Assembly (NCBI GenBank): GCA_026989355.1
Contig: JALSJM010000005.1
Span: 1-64,000 of the forward strand
Reading direction: 5' to 3'
DNA length: 64,000 nt
From: Paracoccaceae bacterium
Lineage (GTDB): Bacteria > Pseudomonadota > Alphaproteobacteria > Rhodobacterales > Rhodobacteraceae
The notes under the pieces: model-generated
The model's database searches: none
Told to the model about the DNA's origin: nothing
Seen by the model: the letters and a program-made list of their open reading frames with translations, nothing else
Position numbers and translations under genes: made by a program
Shown here: piece by piece, positions 39,836 to 50,090 of the stretch
Layout of the letters: every line of letters begins with the position of its first letter
How positions within the stretch are numbered: the stretch's first letter is position 1

Positions 39836-40864
39836 TCACGGATCAAGCTCCAGTACCACCGGAAAATGATCCGAGGCCGCCAGCAGCGCCATCCGCAGCG
39901 ATTCGTCGGCAAAGCATTCGGGATCGTCGAACGGATGCCAGATGCGCCACCGGCGGGCCCGTGAGCGCAGATCGGGCGACACCATGATGTAATCGAGCAG
40001 CGCGGTGAAATAGCGTCGCTCGGCCTTGAGATAGAACCGCGCGGTCGAAGGCCAGGGGCCCGTGCGCCGCTTCAGCACCATCTCGGCATGGGGATCGAAC
40101 AGCGGGATCTCGCCCTTGCCGCCCAGCACGATTTCAACTCCCGAGCGGCCGAACAGCCTTTCGTATTCGTCCAGGCCGGGGCCGTCGTTGAAATCGCCGA
40201 GCACGATCAGCGGATCGCCAGCGGCCAGCACCTCGTCCACCCGGCGGCGGATCCAGATGCATTGCGCCAGCTGCTTGCGGCGGTTGTCTATGGCAATCCT
40301 GAGGGCCTCTTTCGGCGAGCGCGCGCCATGCGGTGCCTTCGACTTGGCGTGCACTCCGATCAGCCGCAGCCGCGCGCCTGTGGCAGTTTCAAGTGCCACT
40401 TCGAGCGGCGGTTTCGAAAAACGGATGCGCTCGGGGGCGGCGTCCACATCAAGATCCCAGCGGAAGGTGCCGTCGAACCGCGGTGCACGGGTGTCATCCC
40501 GTCGGGCGGTCGGGGGACCCTGCGGATCGTGGCGGGCAGTCATCCTGTCGGAGTCGTAAAGCAGGGCGATCTCCTGCCGGGTGTCGTTCACGAAACCCAG
40601 CAGCGCACGGCGCGCCCGCAGTCCGAAATGGCGTGCGAAATTTTCAAGCGCACGACCGCCTTCGCGCCGGGCGCTGCCGTCGGGGGCCTCGATCACCATC
40701 ACCGCATCGGCATCGATGGCGCGAAACACCCGCCCGAGCGCGGCGATCTGCTGGCTGCGGGTCACGTCATGGCGGCCCGACCACTGATGATCGTCAAGCA
40801 ATCGCCCGTGGCGGTCGAACAGGGCCGAGAACCACTCGACATTCCATGTGGCCAGGCGCAGCAT
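39836..40864 (-). CDS. Endonuclease/exonuclease/phosphatase-family protein
   Basis: A 342-residue EEP-fold hydrolase. Metal and catalytic motifs are LRLATWNVEWF (Asn), VMVIEAPDGS (Glu), GVHAKSK (His), VLGDFNDGPG (Asp-Asn) and the final SDHFPVVLEL (Asp-His). The family includes DNases, phosphodiesterases and inositol phosphatases, and the target cannot be read here. No signal peptide is visible, so it is probably cytosolic. Its ATG overlaps the stop of the TerB/DnaJ gene by one base (TGATG), indicating translational coupling. Confidence 0.85.
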   Translation of the reverse strand: MLRLATWNVEWFSALFDRHGRLLDDHQWSGRHDVTRSQQIAALGRVFRAIDADAVMVIEAPDGSARREGGRALENFARHFGLRARRALLGFVNDTRQEIALLYDSDRMTARHDPQGPPTARRDDTRAPRFDGTFRWDLDVDAAPERIRFSKPPLEVALETATGARLRLIGVHAKSKAPHGARSPKEALRIAIDNRRKQLAQCIWIRRRVDEVLAAGDPLIVLGDFNDGPGLDEYERLFGRSGVEIVLGGKGEIPLFDPHAEMVLKRRTGPWPSTARFYLKAERRYFTALLDYIMVSPDLRSRARRWRIWHPFDDPECFADESLRMALLAASDHFPVVLELDP

Positions 40865-41547
40865 CAGGCGGCTTCCTTCCGGATCTCCTCCCAGGCCCTG
40901 TTGATCGCCGCCATCCTGTCCTGCGCCAGGCGGACCGCCTCTTCGGGCACGCCGCGCGCCAGCATCCTGTCGGGGTGATTGCGGCGCACCTGCTCGCGCC
41001 AGGCGGCACGGACGGTTTCCATGTCGGCTCCGCGCGCGACTCCGAGAACCTCGTAGGGGTCGCGCTCGGCCTCGGGCACGAAGCGGGCCCGGATGGCCCG
41101 GAACCGGCGTTCCTCGAGGCCGAAGATCTCGGCGATGCGGTGCAGGAAGCGGTCTTCCGCCGGGTGGTAATTGCCATCGGCCATGGCGATGTGAAACAGC
41201 CCCTCAAGCACATCGCACAGCACCTCGCGCCGGTCGTCGCCGAACATGCGGCGGATCTTGCGGGCATATTCTTCATAACCGGCCACATCCTGCCGGGCCA
41301 GGTTGAATACATGTGCCGCATGCTTTTCCTCGCCCTCGGGAATGCGGAACACCTGGCGAAAGGCGGTAACCTCGTCGCGCGTTACCAGCCCATCGGCCTT
41401 GGCCAGCTTGGCGCCAAGCGCGATCACCGCGATGGTGAAACCCACCCCCTGTTCGGGCGGAGTCCGCAGGCGTTCGAACACCGCCGACAGGCCCTCGCCC
41501 CTGGCAAGGGCCGTGATCGCTTCGTATATCCGGGCCCAGAGTGACAT
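40864..41547 (-). CDS. TerB-DnaJ fusion protein (DjlA-like co-chaperone)
   Basis: A 227-residue protein. The N-terminal helical TerB-like domain spans residues 33-150 (FTIAVIALGAKLAKADGLVT, EGLFHIAMADGNYHPAE). A short J domain spans 163-227 with the HPD tripeptide at 191-193. The domain order matches DjlA, but the membrane anchor of E. coli DjlA is missing, so this form is probably soluble. It would stimulate DnaK ATPase. The ATG at 41547 begins MSLWARIYEAITAL; the frame is open further upstream with no conserved sequence. It is coupled to the downstream EEP hydrolase gene. Confidence 0.85.
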   Translation of the reverse strand: MSLWARIYEAITALARGEGLSAVFERLRTPPEQGVGFTIAVIALGAKLAKADGLVTRDEVTAFRQVFRIPEGEEKHAAHVFNLARQDVAGYEEYARKIRRMFGDDRREVLCDVLEGLFHIAMADGNYHPAEDRFLHRIAEIFGLEERRFRAIRARFVPEAERDPYEVLGVARGADMETVRAAWREQVRRNHPDRMLARGVPEEAVRLAQDRMAAINRAWEEIRKEAA

Positions 41548-41698
41548 GTCTTGCCTCGCGAAACGGAGATTCGGGAAACGTTCCCCGCAGGTTGACGGCC
41601 AGACTACAGCAGTTTGCGCATGAGGATAAGCTGAAAACCGCCGCCTCCTGCGGCCGGCCCGGACGGAAGCGGCGCATGGCGGAATGCAGATGCACGGT

Positions 41699-42322
41699 TC
41701 ACAGGCAGCGCCGGCCCGCAGGGGTATCGAATTCGGCCCGCATGGCGGGGGCATCGCCGGAGCGAACCACGATGCGCTCATCGTCGGGCAGCCCTGACTG
41801 CAGCCCGGCCAGCGCCCCGGCCAGCGCTTCCGCCTCGGGGTGGATCAGTTCCAGCCGCACAAGGCGCAGGCCGCTGTCGGGCAGCATCCGGGCCGGATGC
41901 GCGGTGCCCTGCCAGCGGATCAGCGCCGGGAACAGGCCGTCGAACGGCAGGTGCCCGTCGTCGGGAACGGCCATGCGCCAGCGCAGATCGCCACGGGACA
42001 GTTCAAGCGGATGCCCCACCCCATCGGGCGCCGCGGCAATCGCGGCCCCGAGATCGGCGCAGCGAAGGACCCAGCCGGCAAGCCTCGGGGCGCCGGCGAA
42101 ATCATCGAGCGCAAACCAGCGCCGCCGCCCCGGCGGCGGCGCGGCGGGGTTGATGGCGATCACTTCGAGATAGAGATCTCCCATCCCGAGCAGCGCGTTA
42201 TGGGTGCCCATCAGCGCATGTTCCCCGCCGGGGCAGGGCCTGGCCCCAAGGCGCTCTTCCAGATGCGCCACCCCCTCTTCAAGGCTTGACGCCGCCAGCG
42301 CCAGATGATCGAGTTTCGGCAT
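41699..42322 (-). CDS. VOC-family (glyoxalase-like domain) protein
   Basis: A 207-residue protein of the glyoxalase-like type found in metal-dependent or metal-free VOC proteins. It starts KLDHLALAASSLEEGVAHLE and has the loop MGTHNALLGMGDLYLEVIAI with the usual His and Glu. Its length suggests two VOC modules in one chain. The substrate is unknown. It is too long to be the short methylmalonyl-CoA epimerase. The ATG at 42322 is used because the domain begins there. It is divergent from nhaA. Confidence 0.78.
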   Translation of the reverse strand: MPKLDHLALAASSLEEGVAHLEERLGARPCPGGEHALMGTHNALLGMGDLYLEVIAINPAAPPPGRRRWFALDDFAGAPRLAGWVLRCADLGAAIAAAPDGVGHPLELSRGDLRWRMAVPDDGHLPFDGLFPALIRWQGTAHPARMLPDSGLRLVRLELIHPEAEALAGALAGLQSGLPDDERIVVRSGDAPAMRAEFDTPAGRRCL

Positions 42323-42504
42323 CGGTGTTTCCCTTTCTGCCCGTCCTGCCCGGATTTCCCGCATGGTTGCCCGCAATAATGCCCCCGGCAAGCGGAAACC
42401 TGCGACACTCTGCCGCTTTTGCGCTGCCAGCCATTGCACGCACCACGCCCTTGGCTCATCTCATGGCACAACAATGACCGAGAACCTCAGGGAGGGACAG
42501 CCCC

Positions 42505-43683
42505 ATGCCGCTGTTGCGCGCCATCGACCGGTTTTTCAAACATGATGCCTCGGGGGGCATCCTGCTGATGCTGTCTGCGGTGCTGGCCATGATCGTGGCC
42601 AACTCGGCCCTCTCTCCGCATTACGAGGCCCTGCTCAGCACCTATCTGAAGATCCAGATCGGAGAGACCGGGCTTGCCAAGCCCCTGCTTCTGTGGATCA
42701 ACGACGGGCTGATGGCGATCTTCTTCTTTCTCGTGGGGCTTGAACTCAAGCACGAGATCATGGAAGGCAAGCTGAAAAACCCGAGCGACGTTGTGCTGCC
42801 GGGCATGGCCGCCGTGGGCGGGATGGTCGTGCCGGCCCTGATCTATGTGGCTCTCAACCTGAACAATGCCGCCACGCTCAACGGCTGGGCCATTCCCGCC
42901 GCCACCGACATCGCCTTTGCGCTCGGCATCCTGGCGCTTGTGGGCAAACGCGCGCCGGCCTCGCTCAAGATCTTCCTGCTGACGCTGGCCATTCTTGATG
43001 ATCTGGGCGCCATCCTGATCATCGCGCTGTTCTATACGGCCGAACTGAAGGTGGATTACCTTCTGATGGCGCTGGTGCCGCTGGCGGGAATGCTGTGGCT
43101 CAATCTCAGGGGCACGCACCGGGTGGCGCCGATCCTGCTGCTGGGGGTCGTGTTGTGGGTGCTGGTGCTGAAATCGGGGGTGCATGCCACGGTGGCCGGC
43201 GTGCTGACCGCCTTCTTCATCCCGCTGAAGGACAAATGGGGGAAATCCCCCCTGCATGCGCTTGAAGCCGGGCTTGCACCCTATGTGCTCTATCTGATCG
43301 TGCCGATCTTTGCCTTTGCCAATGCCGGGGTGGTGCTCGAGGGGCTGAGCCTGTCCGACATGGCCGCACCGGTGCCCCTGGGCGTGGCACTCGGACTGTT
43401 TGCCGGCAAGCAGATCGGGGTGATGGGCGCCGTGTTCATCATGGTGAAGCTCGGGCTTGGAAATCTGCCCCATCAGGCCGGATGGGGGCATGTCTGGGGC
43501 GTTTCGGCGCTGGCCGGGGTGGGCTTTACCATGTCGCTGTTCATCGGATCGCTGAGCTTTGCCGACCCCGCGCTGATGAATCATGTGCGCCTCGGGGTGC
43601 TTTCGGGATCCTTCCTTTCGGCATTGCTGGGCTACGGGGTGCTGCGGCTTCTGCGCCCGGTGCGTGACGAGCACGGCGCCTGA
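42505..43683 (+). CDS. nhaA: Na+/H+ antiporter NhaA
   Basis: A 392-residue inner-membrane antiporter with about twelve helices that exports Na+ or Li+ against H+. The ion-site aspartates are Asp165-Asp166 (TLAILDDLGAILIIALF). Family segments IFFFLVGLELKHEI, IPAATDIAFALGILAL and the final WGVSALAGVGFTMSLFIGSL are intact. GGGAGGG lies before the ATG. No regulator gene is adjacent. It is convergent with the mutase gene. Confidence 0.95.
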   Translation: MPLLRAIDRFFKHDASGGILLMLSAVLAMIVANSALSPHYEALLSTYLKIQIGETGLAKPLLLWINDGLMAIFFFLVGLELKHEIMEGKLKNPSDVVLPGMAAVGGMVVPALIYVALNLNNAATLNGWAIPAATDIAFALGILALVGKRAPASLKIFLLTLAILDDLGAILIIALFYTAELKVDYLLMALVPLAGMLWLNLRGTHRVAPILLLGVVLWVLVLKSGVHATVAGVLTAFFIPLKDKWGKSPLHALEAGLAPYVLYLIVPIFAFANAGVVLEGLSLSDMAAPVPLGVALGLFAGKQIGVMGAVFIMVKLGLGNLPHQAGWGHVWGVSALAGVGFTMSLFIGSLSFADPALMNHVRLGVLSGSFLSALLGYGVLRLLRPVRDEHGA

Positions 43684-43742
43684 GCCGAACCCCGACCACC
43701 CGCACAGGAAAGAGCGGCCCGCCTCACACCCAGGCATCTGCC

Positions 43743-45902
43743 TCAGGCGCGAGGCCCCTTCCCTTCCCCTTCGCGTCGTGCCGCGCGGATCAGACGCAGC
43801 ACGTCGCGCGCCGCCTCGGGGATGTTGGTGCCCGGGCCGAAGATCGCCTTCACGCCGGCCTCCCTGAGGAAGTCGTGGTCCTGCCGGGGGATCACCCCAC
43901 CGCAGATCACGATGATGTCTTCTGCCCCCCCGGCCTTCAGCGCTTCGATCAGCTTCGGCGCCAGCGTCTTGTGGCCCGCAGCCTGGGAAGAAACCCCGAC
44001 CACATGCACATCGTTGTCGATCGCATCCTGCGCGGCTTCCTCCGGGGTCTGGAACAGGGGGCCCACATCCACGTCAAAGCCGATGTCGGCGAAGGCAGTG
44101 GCGATCACCTTGGCGCCCCGGTCGTGGCCATCCTGGCCCATCTTCACCACCAGCATGCGCGGGCGGCGACCCTCTTCTTCGGAAAAGGTCTCGACCTCGC
44201 GCTGGATCGCGGCGAAATCCGCATCGCCCTCATAGGCCGCGCCATAAACGCCCGAAAGCGTTTTCACCTCGGCCTGGTGGCGGCCGAATGCCTTTTCCAT
44301 CGCCATTGAAATCTCTCCTACCGTTGCCCGGGCGCGCGCCGCTTCCACCGCGATTTCCAGAAGGTTGCCCCGCCCCCTGTGCGCGGCCTCTTCAAGGGCG
44401 GCCAGACTGCGCTCCACAGCTTTGCCGTCACGCGCGGCGCGCAGCCTTTCAAGCCGCGCGATCTGGGCCTTGCGCACGGCCTCGTTGTCGATCTCGAGGA
44501 TCTCGACCGGGGTTTCTTCCCCGGGGCGGAAGCGGTTGACCCCGACGATCACCTCGTCGCCCCGGTCGATTGCCGCCTGACGGCGCGCGGCAGCCTCTTC
44601 GATACGCATCTTCGGCATGCCGCTGGCCACGGCCCTGGTCATGCCGCCCATTTCATCCACTTCCGTGATCAGCCTGTCTGCCGCCTCGATCAGATCGGCG
44701 GTAAGCTTCTCCACATAATAGGACCCCGCCAGCGGATCGACGACCCTGGTAACACCGGTTTCATTCTGCAGGATCAGCTGGGTGTTGCGGGCGATGCGGG
44801 CGGAAAATTCGGTCGGCAGGGCGATGGCTTCGTCAAAGGCATTGGTATGAAGCGATTGCGTACCACCAAGCACCGCCGAGAGGGCCTCGTAGGCGGTGCG
44901 GATGATGTTGTTCCAGGGATCCTGTGCCTGAAGGCTTACACCAGATGTCTGACAGTGGGTGCGCAGCATCTTCGAGCGCGGATCCTGCGCACCGAAATCG
45001 CTCATGATCCTGTACCACAGATAACGCGCCGCCCTGAGCTTGGCCGCCTCCATGAAGAAATTCATGCCGATGGCAAAGAAGAACGAAAGACGGGGTGCGA
45101 ACCTGTCCACATCCAGTCCGCGCGCGATTGCCGCCTGCACGTATTCCTTGCCGTCGGCCAGCGTGAAGGCAAGTTCCTGCACCAGCGTAGCGCCGGCTTC
45201 CTGCATGTGGTAACCCGAGATCGAGATCGAGTTGAAGCGCGGCATCTCGTTCATCGTGTATTCGATGATGTCGCCAACGATCCGCATGCTCGGCTCGGGT
45301 GGATAGATATAGGTGTTGCGCACCATGAATTCCTTGAGAATGTCGTTCTGGATGGTGCCCGAAAGATCCTTGCGCGCCACGCCCTGCTCTTCGCCCGCCA
45401 CGATGAAATTCGCCAGGATCGGGATCACCGCGCCGTTCATCGTCATGGAAACACTGACCTTTTCCAGCGGAATGCCATCGAACAGGATCTTCATGTCCTC
45501 GACGCTGTCGATGGCCACGCCCGCCTTGCCCACATCGCCCGGCACGCGGGGGTGATCGCTGTCATAGCCGCGGTGCGTGGCCAGATCGAAGGCCACCGAG
45601 ATGCCCTGCTGACCGGCTGCCAGCGCCTTGCGGTAGAAGGCATTGCTTTCCTCGGCGGTGGAAAAACCGGCATATTGCCGGATCGTCCAGGGGCGGCCGG
45701 CATACATGGTGGCCCGCGGGCCGCGGGTGAAGGGTGCGAACCCCGGCAAGGCGCCCATGTGGGGCAGGTCGCGAATGTCGTCCGCGTCATGCACCGGAGC
45801 TATGTCGATTCCCTCGGGCGTGTGCCAGATCAGATCCCCGATCGGGCGGCCGCGCAGTTCCTTCTCGGCCAGACGCTCCCAGTCTTTTCTCTTGCGACTC
45901 AT
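43743..45902 (-). CDS. scpA: Methylmalonyl-CoA mutase
   Basis: A 719-residue B12-dependent mutase converting methylmalonyl-CoA to succinyl-CoA, the last step of propionyl-CoA assimilation. The TIM-barrel domain has [20 protein letters not shown] and [11 protein letters not shown]. The C-terminal cobalamin-binding domain carries the DxHxxG motif as [14 protein letters not shown], with GVSSQAAGH and ICGGVIP. The single-chain form fits this group. I chose the ATG at 45902 with AAGGA seven bases upstream; an ATG at 45926 is in frame. No B12 riboswitch fits in the 144-base upstream gap. Confidence 0.95.
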   Translation of the reverse strand: MSRKRKDWERLAEKELRGRPIGDLIWHTPEGIDIAPVHDADDIRDLPHMGALPGFAPFTRGPRATMYAGRPWTIRQYAGFSTAEESNAFYRKALAAGQQGISVAFDLATHRGYDSDHPRVPGDVGKAGVAIDSVEDMKILFDGIPLEKVSVSMTMNGAVIPILANFIVAGEEQGVARKDLSGTIQNDILKEFMVRNTYIYPPEPSMRIVGDIIEYTMNEMPRFNSISISGYHMQEAGATLVQELAFTLADGKEYVQAAIARGLDVDRFAPRLSFFFAIGMNFFMEAAKLRAARYLWYRIMSDFGAQDPRSKMLRTHCQTSGVSLQAQDPWNNIIRTAYEALSAVLGGTQSLHTNAFDEAIALPTEFSARIARNTQLILQNETGVTRVVDPLAGSYYVEKLTADLIEAADRLITEVDEMGGMTRAVASGMPKMRIEEAAARRQAAIDRGDEVIVGVNRFRPGEETPVEILEIDNEAVRKAQIARLERLRAARDGKAVERSLAALEEAAHRGRGNLLEIAVEAARARATVGEISMAMEKAFGRHQAEVKTLSGVYGAAYEGDADFAAIQREVETFSEEEGRRPRMLVVKMGQDGHDRGAKVIATAFADIGFDVDVGPLFQTPEEAAQDAIDNDVHVVGVSSQAAGHKTLAPKLIEALKAGGAEDIIVICGGVIPRQDHDFLREAGVKAIFGPGTNIPEAARDVLRLIRAARREGEGKGPRA

Positions 45903-46046
45903 GGCATCATCCTTCGTTTCTGTCATTGCCCGCCCGGCCACGAACAGGTGCCGCACTGACCGGATGCCGGAATTTTTGCACCGTGTGACGGTTTCCTCTT
46001 CGTATCCGGCCACCGGAGGCTTATATGCAAGGGAAAGGAATAGCCC

Positions 46047-46553
46047 ATGAACCGCCTCGTTTTGCTTGCCACCGGCCTGCTGCTGACCACCGCGGCCACC
46101 TTCGCCCAATCGCCCCCGAAATCCGCCATCACACAGCCCGGCGCGCCCGGCCCCGACGCGGCGCCGCCCCGGCAGCTTGTGCCGCTGGACGCCCGCGACG
46201 TGCGGCTTGAAGACTTCCTGTGGAAGGCCCGCCCTCTGGTGGTGTTCGCCGATACCCCGGCCGATCCCCGTTTCCTGCTCCAGATGGAACGGCTTGATGC
46301 CCGCCCCGCCGACCTGATCGAACGCGACGTGGTGGTGATCACCGACACCGATCCGGCCGCCAACAGCGAGGCGCGCCGGAAGCTGCGCCCGCGCGGCTTT
46401 ACCTTCGTGATGCTCGACAAGGACGGCAACGTCATCCTGCGCAAGCCCCAGCCCTGGAGCACGCGCGAGCTTTCCCGCGCCATCGACAAGACACCGCTGC
46501 GCCAGGAAGAACTGCGCGCCCTGCGCGATGCCCTGCCGGGGGCCCTGAACTGA
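46047..46553 (+). CDS. Exported DUF4174 protein
   Basis: A 168-residue protein with a signal peptide ([21 protein letters not shown]), a Pro-rich spacer and a DUF4174 domain: [20 protein letters not shown], DRFxxQ-like [44 protein letters not shown]. The fold resembles thioredoxin but has no CxxC, so redox activity is unlikely. AAAGGAA precedes the ATG. It sits between the mutase and pccA genes, divergent from the first and convergent with the second. The function is unknown. Confidence 0.8.
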   Translation: MNRLVLLATGLLLTTAATFAQSPPKSAITQPGAPGPDAAPPRQLVPLDARDVRLEDFLWKARPLVVFADTPADPRFLLQMERLDARPADLIERDVVVITDTDPAANSEARRKLRPRGFTFVMLDKDGNVILRKPQPWSTRELSRAIDKTPLRQEELRALRDALPGALN

Positions 46554-46637
46554 GCACCGCCCGCAAGCGGCACCAAAGGTGACAGCCCCCCCGGAAATGG
46601 CAGGGGCCGCCGGGGCGGCATGCAGGGCAGCCGCGTC

Positions 46638-48692
46638 TTACACATCCTGTTCGAATTCCATGATCACGTCGTCCACCGCCAGGCTCTGGCCCGGCGCGGC
46701 ATTGATCCTGGCCACCACCGCACGCCGTTCGGCGCGCAGGATGTTCTCCATCTTCATCGCCTCGATGGTGCACAGCGCCTGACCCTCTTCCACCGTGTCT
46801 CCCACCTCGACAGCCAGGCCCACCATCAGCCCCGGCATCGGACACAGCAGCAGGCGCGAGGTATCGGGCGGCTGTTTCTCGGGCATCAGGCAAGCCAGCT
46901 TCGCCTGGCGGGGGGTGAGCACCTGCACCCTCATGTCGGCGCCACGCAGGCGCAGACGGAAGCCGCCGGGCAGCTTGTCCACCTTCAGGGTCAGCGCCCC
47001 CCCCCCGACCGAGAGCCGCGCCAGGCTCTGCCCCGGCAGCCAGTCCGATTCCACCCTCAGGCATTCGTCGTCTTCGAAACACACGTCCGATCCCGCCGGA
47101 TCGGCACTGATCGTGACCGGCCATTCCCGATCGCCGATCCGCACCACCCATTCGCTGCCGACCCGGCGCTCGTGGTTGTCCATCCGCCCCGAAATCCGGG
47201 TGCGGCGGATTTCGGTCACGCGATACATGGCCGCCGCCGCCGCCGCCACCCGGCGCAGCTGATCCCCCGGCAGATCGACGCCCCGGAAACCCTCGGGATA
47301 TTCCTCGTCGATGAAGGCGGTGGTGATGTTTCCCCCCGCAAAACGCGGGTGCATCATCACTGCCGAAAGAAATGGCAGGTTGTGGCCGATTCCCTCCAGT
47401 TCGAATTCATCCAGCGCATCGGCCATTGCCAGCCGGGCCGCAGCACGATCCGCCCCCCAGGTGCAGAGCTTGGCGATCATCGGATCGTAATACATCGAGA
47501 TCTCGCCACCCTCATAAACGCCGGTGTCATTGCGCACCCCGGTTGCGCCGGGCGCGGCCTCATCAGGCCAGTTGCCGCTTTCCAGCATCGGCCCCGCGGC
47601 ACGCGGTGCCGGCGGGCGATAGCGGGTGAGCCGGCCGATCGAGGGCAGGAAGTTGCGATAGGGATCTTCGGCGTAAAGCCGGCTTTCGATGGCCCAGCCG
47701 GAAAGCTTCACGTCACTCTGCGAAAACGCCAGCTTCTCGCCCGCCGCCACGCGGATCATCTGTTCCACCAGATCGATGCCGGTGATCAGCTCGGTAACCG
47801 GGTGCTCCACCTGCAGACGGGTGTTCATTTCAAGGAAATAGAAGTTGCGTTCGCCATCGACGATGAATTCCACCGTGCCGGCGCTTTCGTAATTCACCGC
47901 CCGGGCCAGTGCCACAGCCTGTTCGCCCATGGCCTTGCGCGTCGTCTCATCAAGAAACGGCGAGGGCGCCTCTTCGATCACCTTCTGGTTCCGCCGCTGG
48001 ATCGAACATTCGCGCTCGCCCAGGTAGATGCAGTTGCCGTGGCTGTCGGCCAGCACCTGGATCTCGATATGACGGGGCTGGGTGATGAATTTCTCGATGA
48101 AGATGCGGTCGTCGCCGAAACTGGCCTCGGCTTCGTTCTTCGAACTCCGGAAACCCTCGCGCACCTCGTCGTCATTCCAGGCGATGCGCATGCCCTTTCC
48201 GCCGCCCCCGGCACTGGCCTTGATCATCACCGGATAGCCGATTTCGCGGGCGATCTTCACCGCCTCGTCGGCATCGGCGATCACCCCCATGCAGCCCGGC
48301 ACGGTGGAAACCCCCGCTGCGGCGGCCAGCTTTTTCGAGGTGATCTTGTCGCCCATGGCCCCGATCGCGTCCTTCGGCGGGCCGATGAAGGCTACGCCCA
48401 TTTCCGCCAGCGCCTCGGGGAAGGCCGGATTTTCGGACAGGAATCCATAGCCCGGATGCACTGCCCCGGCGCCGCTTTCGCGCACCGCTGCAAGGATCCT
48501 GTCCATCGCGATGTAGGACTGCGCGGCCGGCGGCGGGCCGATAGGGATCACCTCGTCGGCCATTTTCACATGCAGCGCATTGCGATCGGCATCGGAGCAG
48601 ACGGCCACGGTAGCGATTCCCATCCGCCGCGCCGTCTTGATCACGCGGCAGGCGATCTCGCCCCGGTTGGCAATCAGGATCTTGTCGAACAT
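46638..48692 (-). CDS. pccA: Propionyl-CoA carboxylase alpha subunit
   Basis: A 684-residue subunit. The biotin carboxylase domain (about 1-450) has the ATP-grasp signature ASAGGGGKGMR and FLEMNTRLQVEHPVTELITG. A linker domain follows, then a C-terminal biotinyl domain with EAMKMEN (biotinyl Lys near 647). It carboxylates biotin and, with PccB, makes methylmalonyl-CoA. The ATG at 48692 (MFDKILIANRGEIACR) is preceded by AGAGGAGGGG. It is separated from pccB by five small genes. Confidence 0.96.
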   Translation of the reverse strand: MFDKILIANRGEIACRVIKTARRMGIATVAVCSDADRNALHVKMADEVIPIGPPPAAQSYIAMDRILAAVRESGAGAVHPGYGFLSENPAFPEALAEMGVAFIGPPKDAIGAMGDKITSKKLAAAAGVSTVPGCMGVIADADEAVKIAREIGYPVMIKASAGGGGKGMRIAWNDDEVREGFRSSKNEAEASFGDDRIFIEKFITQPRHIEIQVLADSHGNCIYLGERECSIQRRNQKVIEEAPSPFLDETTRKAMGEQAVALARAVNYESAGTVEFIVDGERNFYFLEMNTRLQVEHPVTELITGIDLVEQMIRVAAGEKLAFSQSDVKLSGWAIESRLYAEDPYRNFLPSIGRLTRYRPPAPRAAGPMLESGNWPDEAAPGATGVRNDTGVYEGGEISMYYDPMIAKLCTWGADRAAARLAMADALDEFELEGIGHNLPFLSAVMMHPRFAGGNITTAFIDEEYPEGFRGVDLPGDQLRRVAAAAAAMYRVTEIRRTRISGRMDNHERRVGSEWVVRIGDREWPVTISADPAGSDVCFEDDECLRVESDWLPGQSLARLSVGGGALTLKVDKLPGGFRLRLRGADMRVQVLTPRQAKLACLMPEKQPPDTSRLLLCPMPGLMVGLAVEVGDTVEEGQALCTIEAMKMENILRAERRAVVARINAAPGQSLAVDDVIMEFEQDV

Positions 48693-49057
48693 CTCATGGC
48701 CCCTCCTCTGCATTTTCCGTTGCTTTCCCCTGCGGCATGGCCGCGCGGGATTCCCCCCGCCCCGCTCTCCGAACACCAGAAACCCCGCCCCCGCAGGCAA
48801 GAGCCGGCAGAGGACGGGGCGAGAAAAAGCCCTGCAGGGCGAAACGATGCCGGCCGCACCGGAACACGCGGCCCGGGAAACGCCTGACCGTGCGGAAGCA
48901 AACAGCGGGAAACATCGTGGCCGGCCACCGGCCCGCAGACCTGCCCGGTCGCCTGCCACATGGCGACAAGCAGCAGCCCGCGGCCGGCACCCTTCGCCCG
49001 CCGGCTGCTGCCGCTGTCAGGGGGCCGGGCCCCGCAATGTCAGCCGGGCATGCGGCC
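48693..49057. other. 365-base gap upstream of pccA
   Basis: No gene is evident. A hairpin at 48970-49011 (GCAGCAGCC pairing with GGCTGCTGC) lies just past the lipoprotein stop on minus, but is followed only by TTGT, so it is a weak terminator. GCCCTGCAGGGC next to AAAAA (48825-48840) is a second small palindrome. The stretch must also contain the pccA promoter, which I cannot place. Confidence 0.45.
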
Positions 49058-49258
49058 TCAGTTGCAAAGCCCTGCGTCGTCGCACAGTGCGCCGGCGCCC
49101 GCACCGATGGCCGCACCGGCCACCACATTGGTGTCAAGCACGTCGGCAACCACGGCACCGGCCGCTGCGCCGGCCACGGCACGTTCGGTATCGGTGCGCA
49201 GACAGCCCGACAGGGGCGTGGCCAGAGCCGCAGCGAGGATGACAAGTCTGATCTGCAT
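49058..49258 (-). CDS. Small glycine-zipper lipoprotein
   Basis: A 66-residue predicted lipoprotein. The signal peptide MQIRLVILAAALATPLSGC ends in the lipobox LSGC. The mature part is an Ala/Gly-rich zipper (AVAGAAAGAVVADVL and NVVAGAAIGAGAGALCDD), typical of YMGG-like small outer-membrane lipoproteins. Two further Cys near the C-terminus could pair. Upstream (49259-49592, 334 bases) there is no gene, only the terminator described separately and an AT-richer segment near 49260-49310 that may hold its promoter. Confidence 0.75.
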   Translation of the reverse strand: MQIRLVILAAALATPLSGCLRTDTERAVAGAAAGAVVADVLDTNVVAGAAIGAGAGALCDDAGLCN

Positions 49259-49389
49259 TTTTTTCTGCCTCCAACAAGTGTTGTTATGGTTTTCCAGTAT
49301 AACACAAGCTTGCCGCGCGAAAAGAGCGTCCCGCAGCCGCGAAAGGCTTCAGCATGCTCTTGCCGAATGCATTGCGCCAGCTGCGCCAG

Positions 49390-49429
49390 AAAAAAGGGTG
49401 GCCCGAGCCTTGCGGGCCCGAACCACCCT
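49390..49429 (-). terminator. Rho-independent terminator on minus
   Basis: On the minus strand the stem AGGGTGG (49429-49423) pairs with CCACCCT (49401-49395), with an inner CGGGC/GCCCG pairing, and is followed by TTTTTT. It would end transcription of the gene at 49593-49952. Confidence 0.85.
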
Positions 49430-49592
49430 GAAGGGGAAGGGTAACGGTATTGACATTGTGAGACAGACAACTTGCTGGAGGAGCCCGCCTCACAACGCAA
49501 CCTGACCGAGTTTGCCGCGCATTGAAAGCCCGCCTGCAACATTTTCCGGTTTTGAGCCGAAATCCGCCAAGCAGGCATTTCTTCAGGCGGGT

Positions 49593-49952
49593 TCATGCCG
49601 AATTTTCCCCGTCAAACACCTCGGGAAAGGCCGCGCGGGCTTTCCCGGGGTCGATTTTCAGCAGCGCATCGTAACTTTCCGGATCGAACGGCTCTTCGGC
49701 GGGAATCACCTCGCGGCCGAAAAGCCACGACAGCCGCCCCGCGTCAAGGTTGCCGCGCGGGAAGGGCCGGTCGCCGAAATGATGCCACAGAGCGGCCAGA
49801 AAGGCGGCATCGGCCTTGCGGTCGGCGGGGCGGCGGTCGGCATGGCGCACACGCGCGATCAGCCGGGTTGCGCCCTTCTTGCCCGGACGGCGGATGGTGA
49901 AGTGGTAATCGGTGCCGGAAAGGCGGCCGGGAAAACCGCGGTGTTTCAGCAT
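49593..49952 (-). CDS. Conserved hypothetical protein in the pcc region
   Basis: A 119-residue soluble basic protein that I do not recognise. It begins MLKHRGFPGRLSGTDYHFTI. The centre RRPGKKGATRLIARVRHADR is strongly basic and could contact nucleic acid. The second half, AAFLAALWHHFGDRPFPRGN and AGRLSWLFGREVIPAEEPFD, looks like a helix-turn-helix or wing fold, but this is a guess. The ATG at 49952 has GGAGGC upstream; the frame is open 23 codons further. A strong terminator follows 164 bases after the stop. Confidence 0.65.
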   Translation of the reverse strand: MLKHRGFPGRLSGTDYHFTIRRPGKKGATRLIARVRHADRRPADRKADAAFLAALWHHFGDRPFPRGNLDAGRLSWLFGREVIPAEEPFDPESYDALLKIDPGKARAAFPEVFDGENSA

Positions 49953-50090
49953 GCGCCTGCCTCCACGGTCCCGGCCCGGATCGCGGGGCATGACGGCGAC
50001 GCCATTCCTGCCTTTCGGCAATGCGGATTCTGGTTCGGGGCTTTCGGGCGGGGCAGATCACCACCCCCCCCGAAGAAGAAACGATCAGTG

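Noticed and set aside
41699-42322. Methylmalonyl-CoA epimerase
   Set aside because: The protein is about 207 residues, longer than the roughly 135-residue epimerases, and the sequence fits the broader glyoxalase-like VOC group.
45903-46046. Possible cobalamin riboswitch before the B12-dependent mutase
   Set aside because: The gap is only 144 bases and I see no B12-box sequence or the required long fold.
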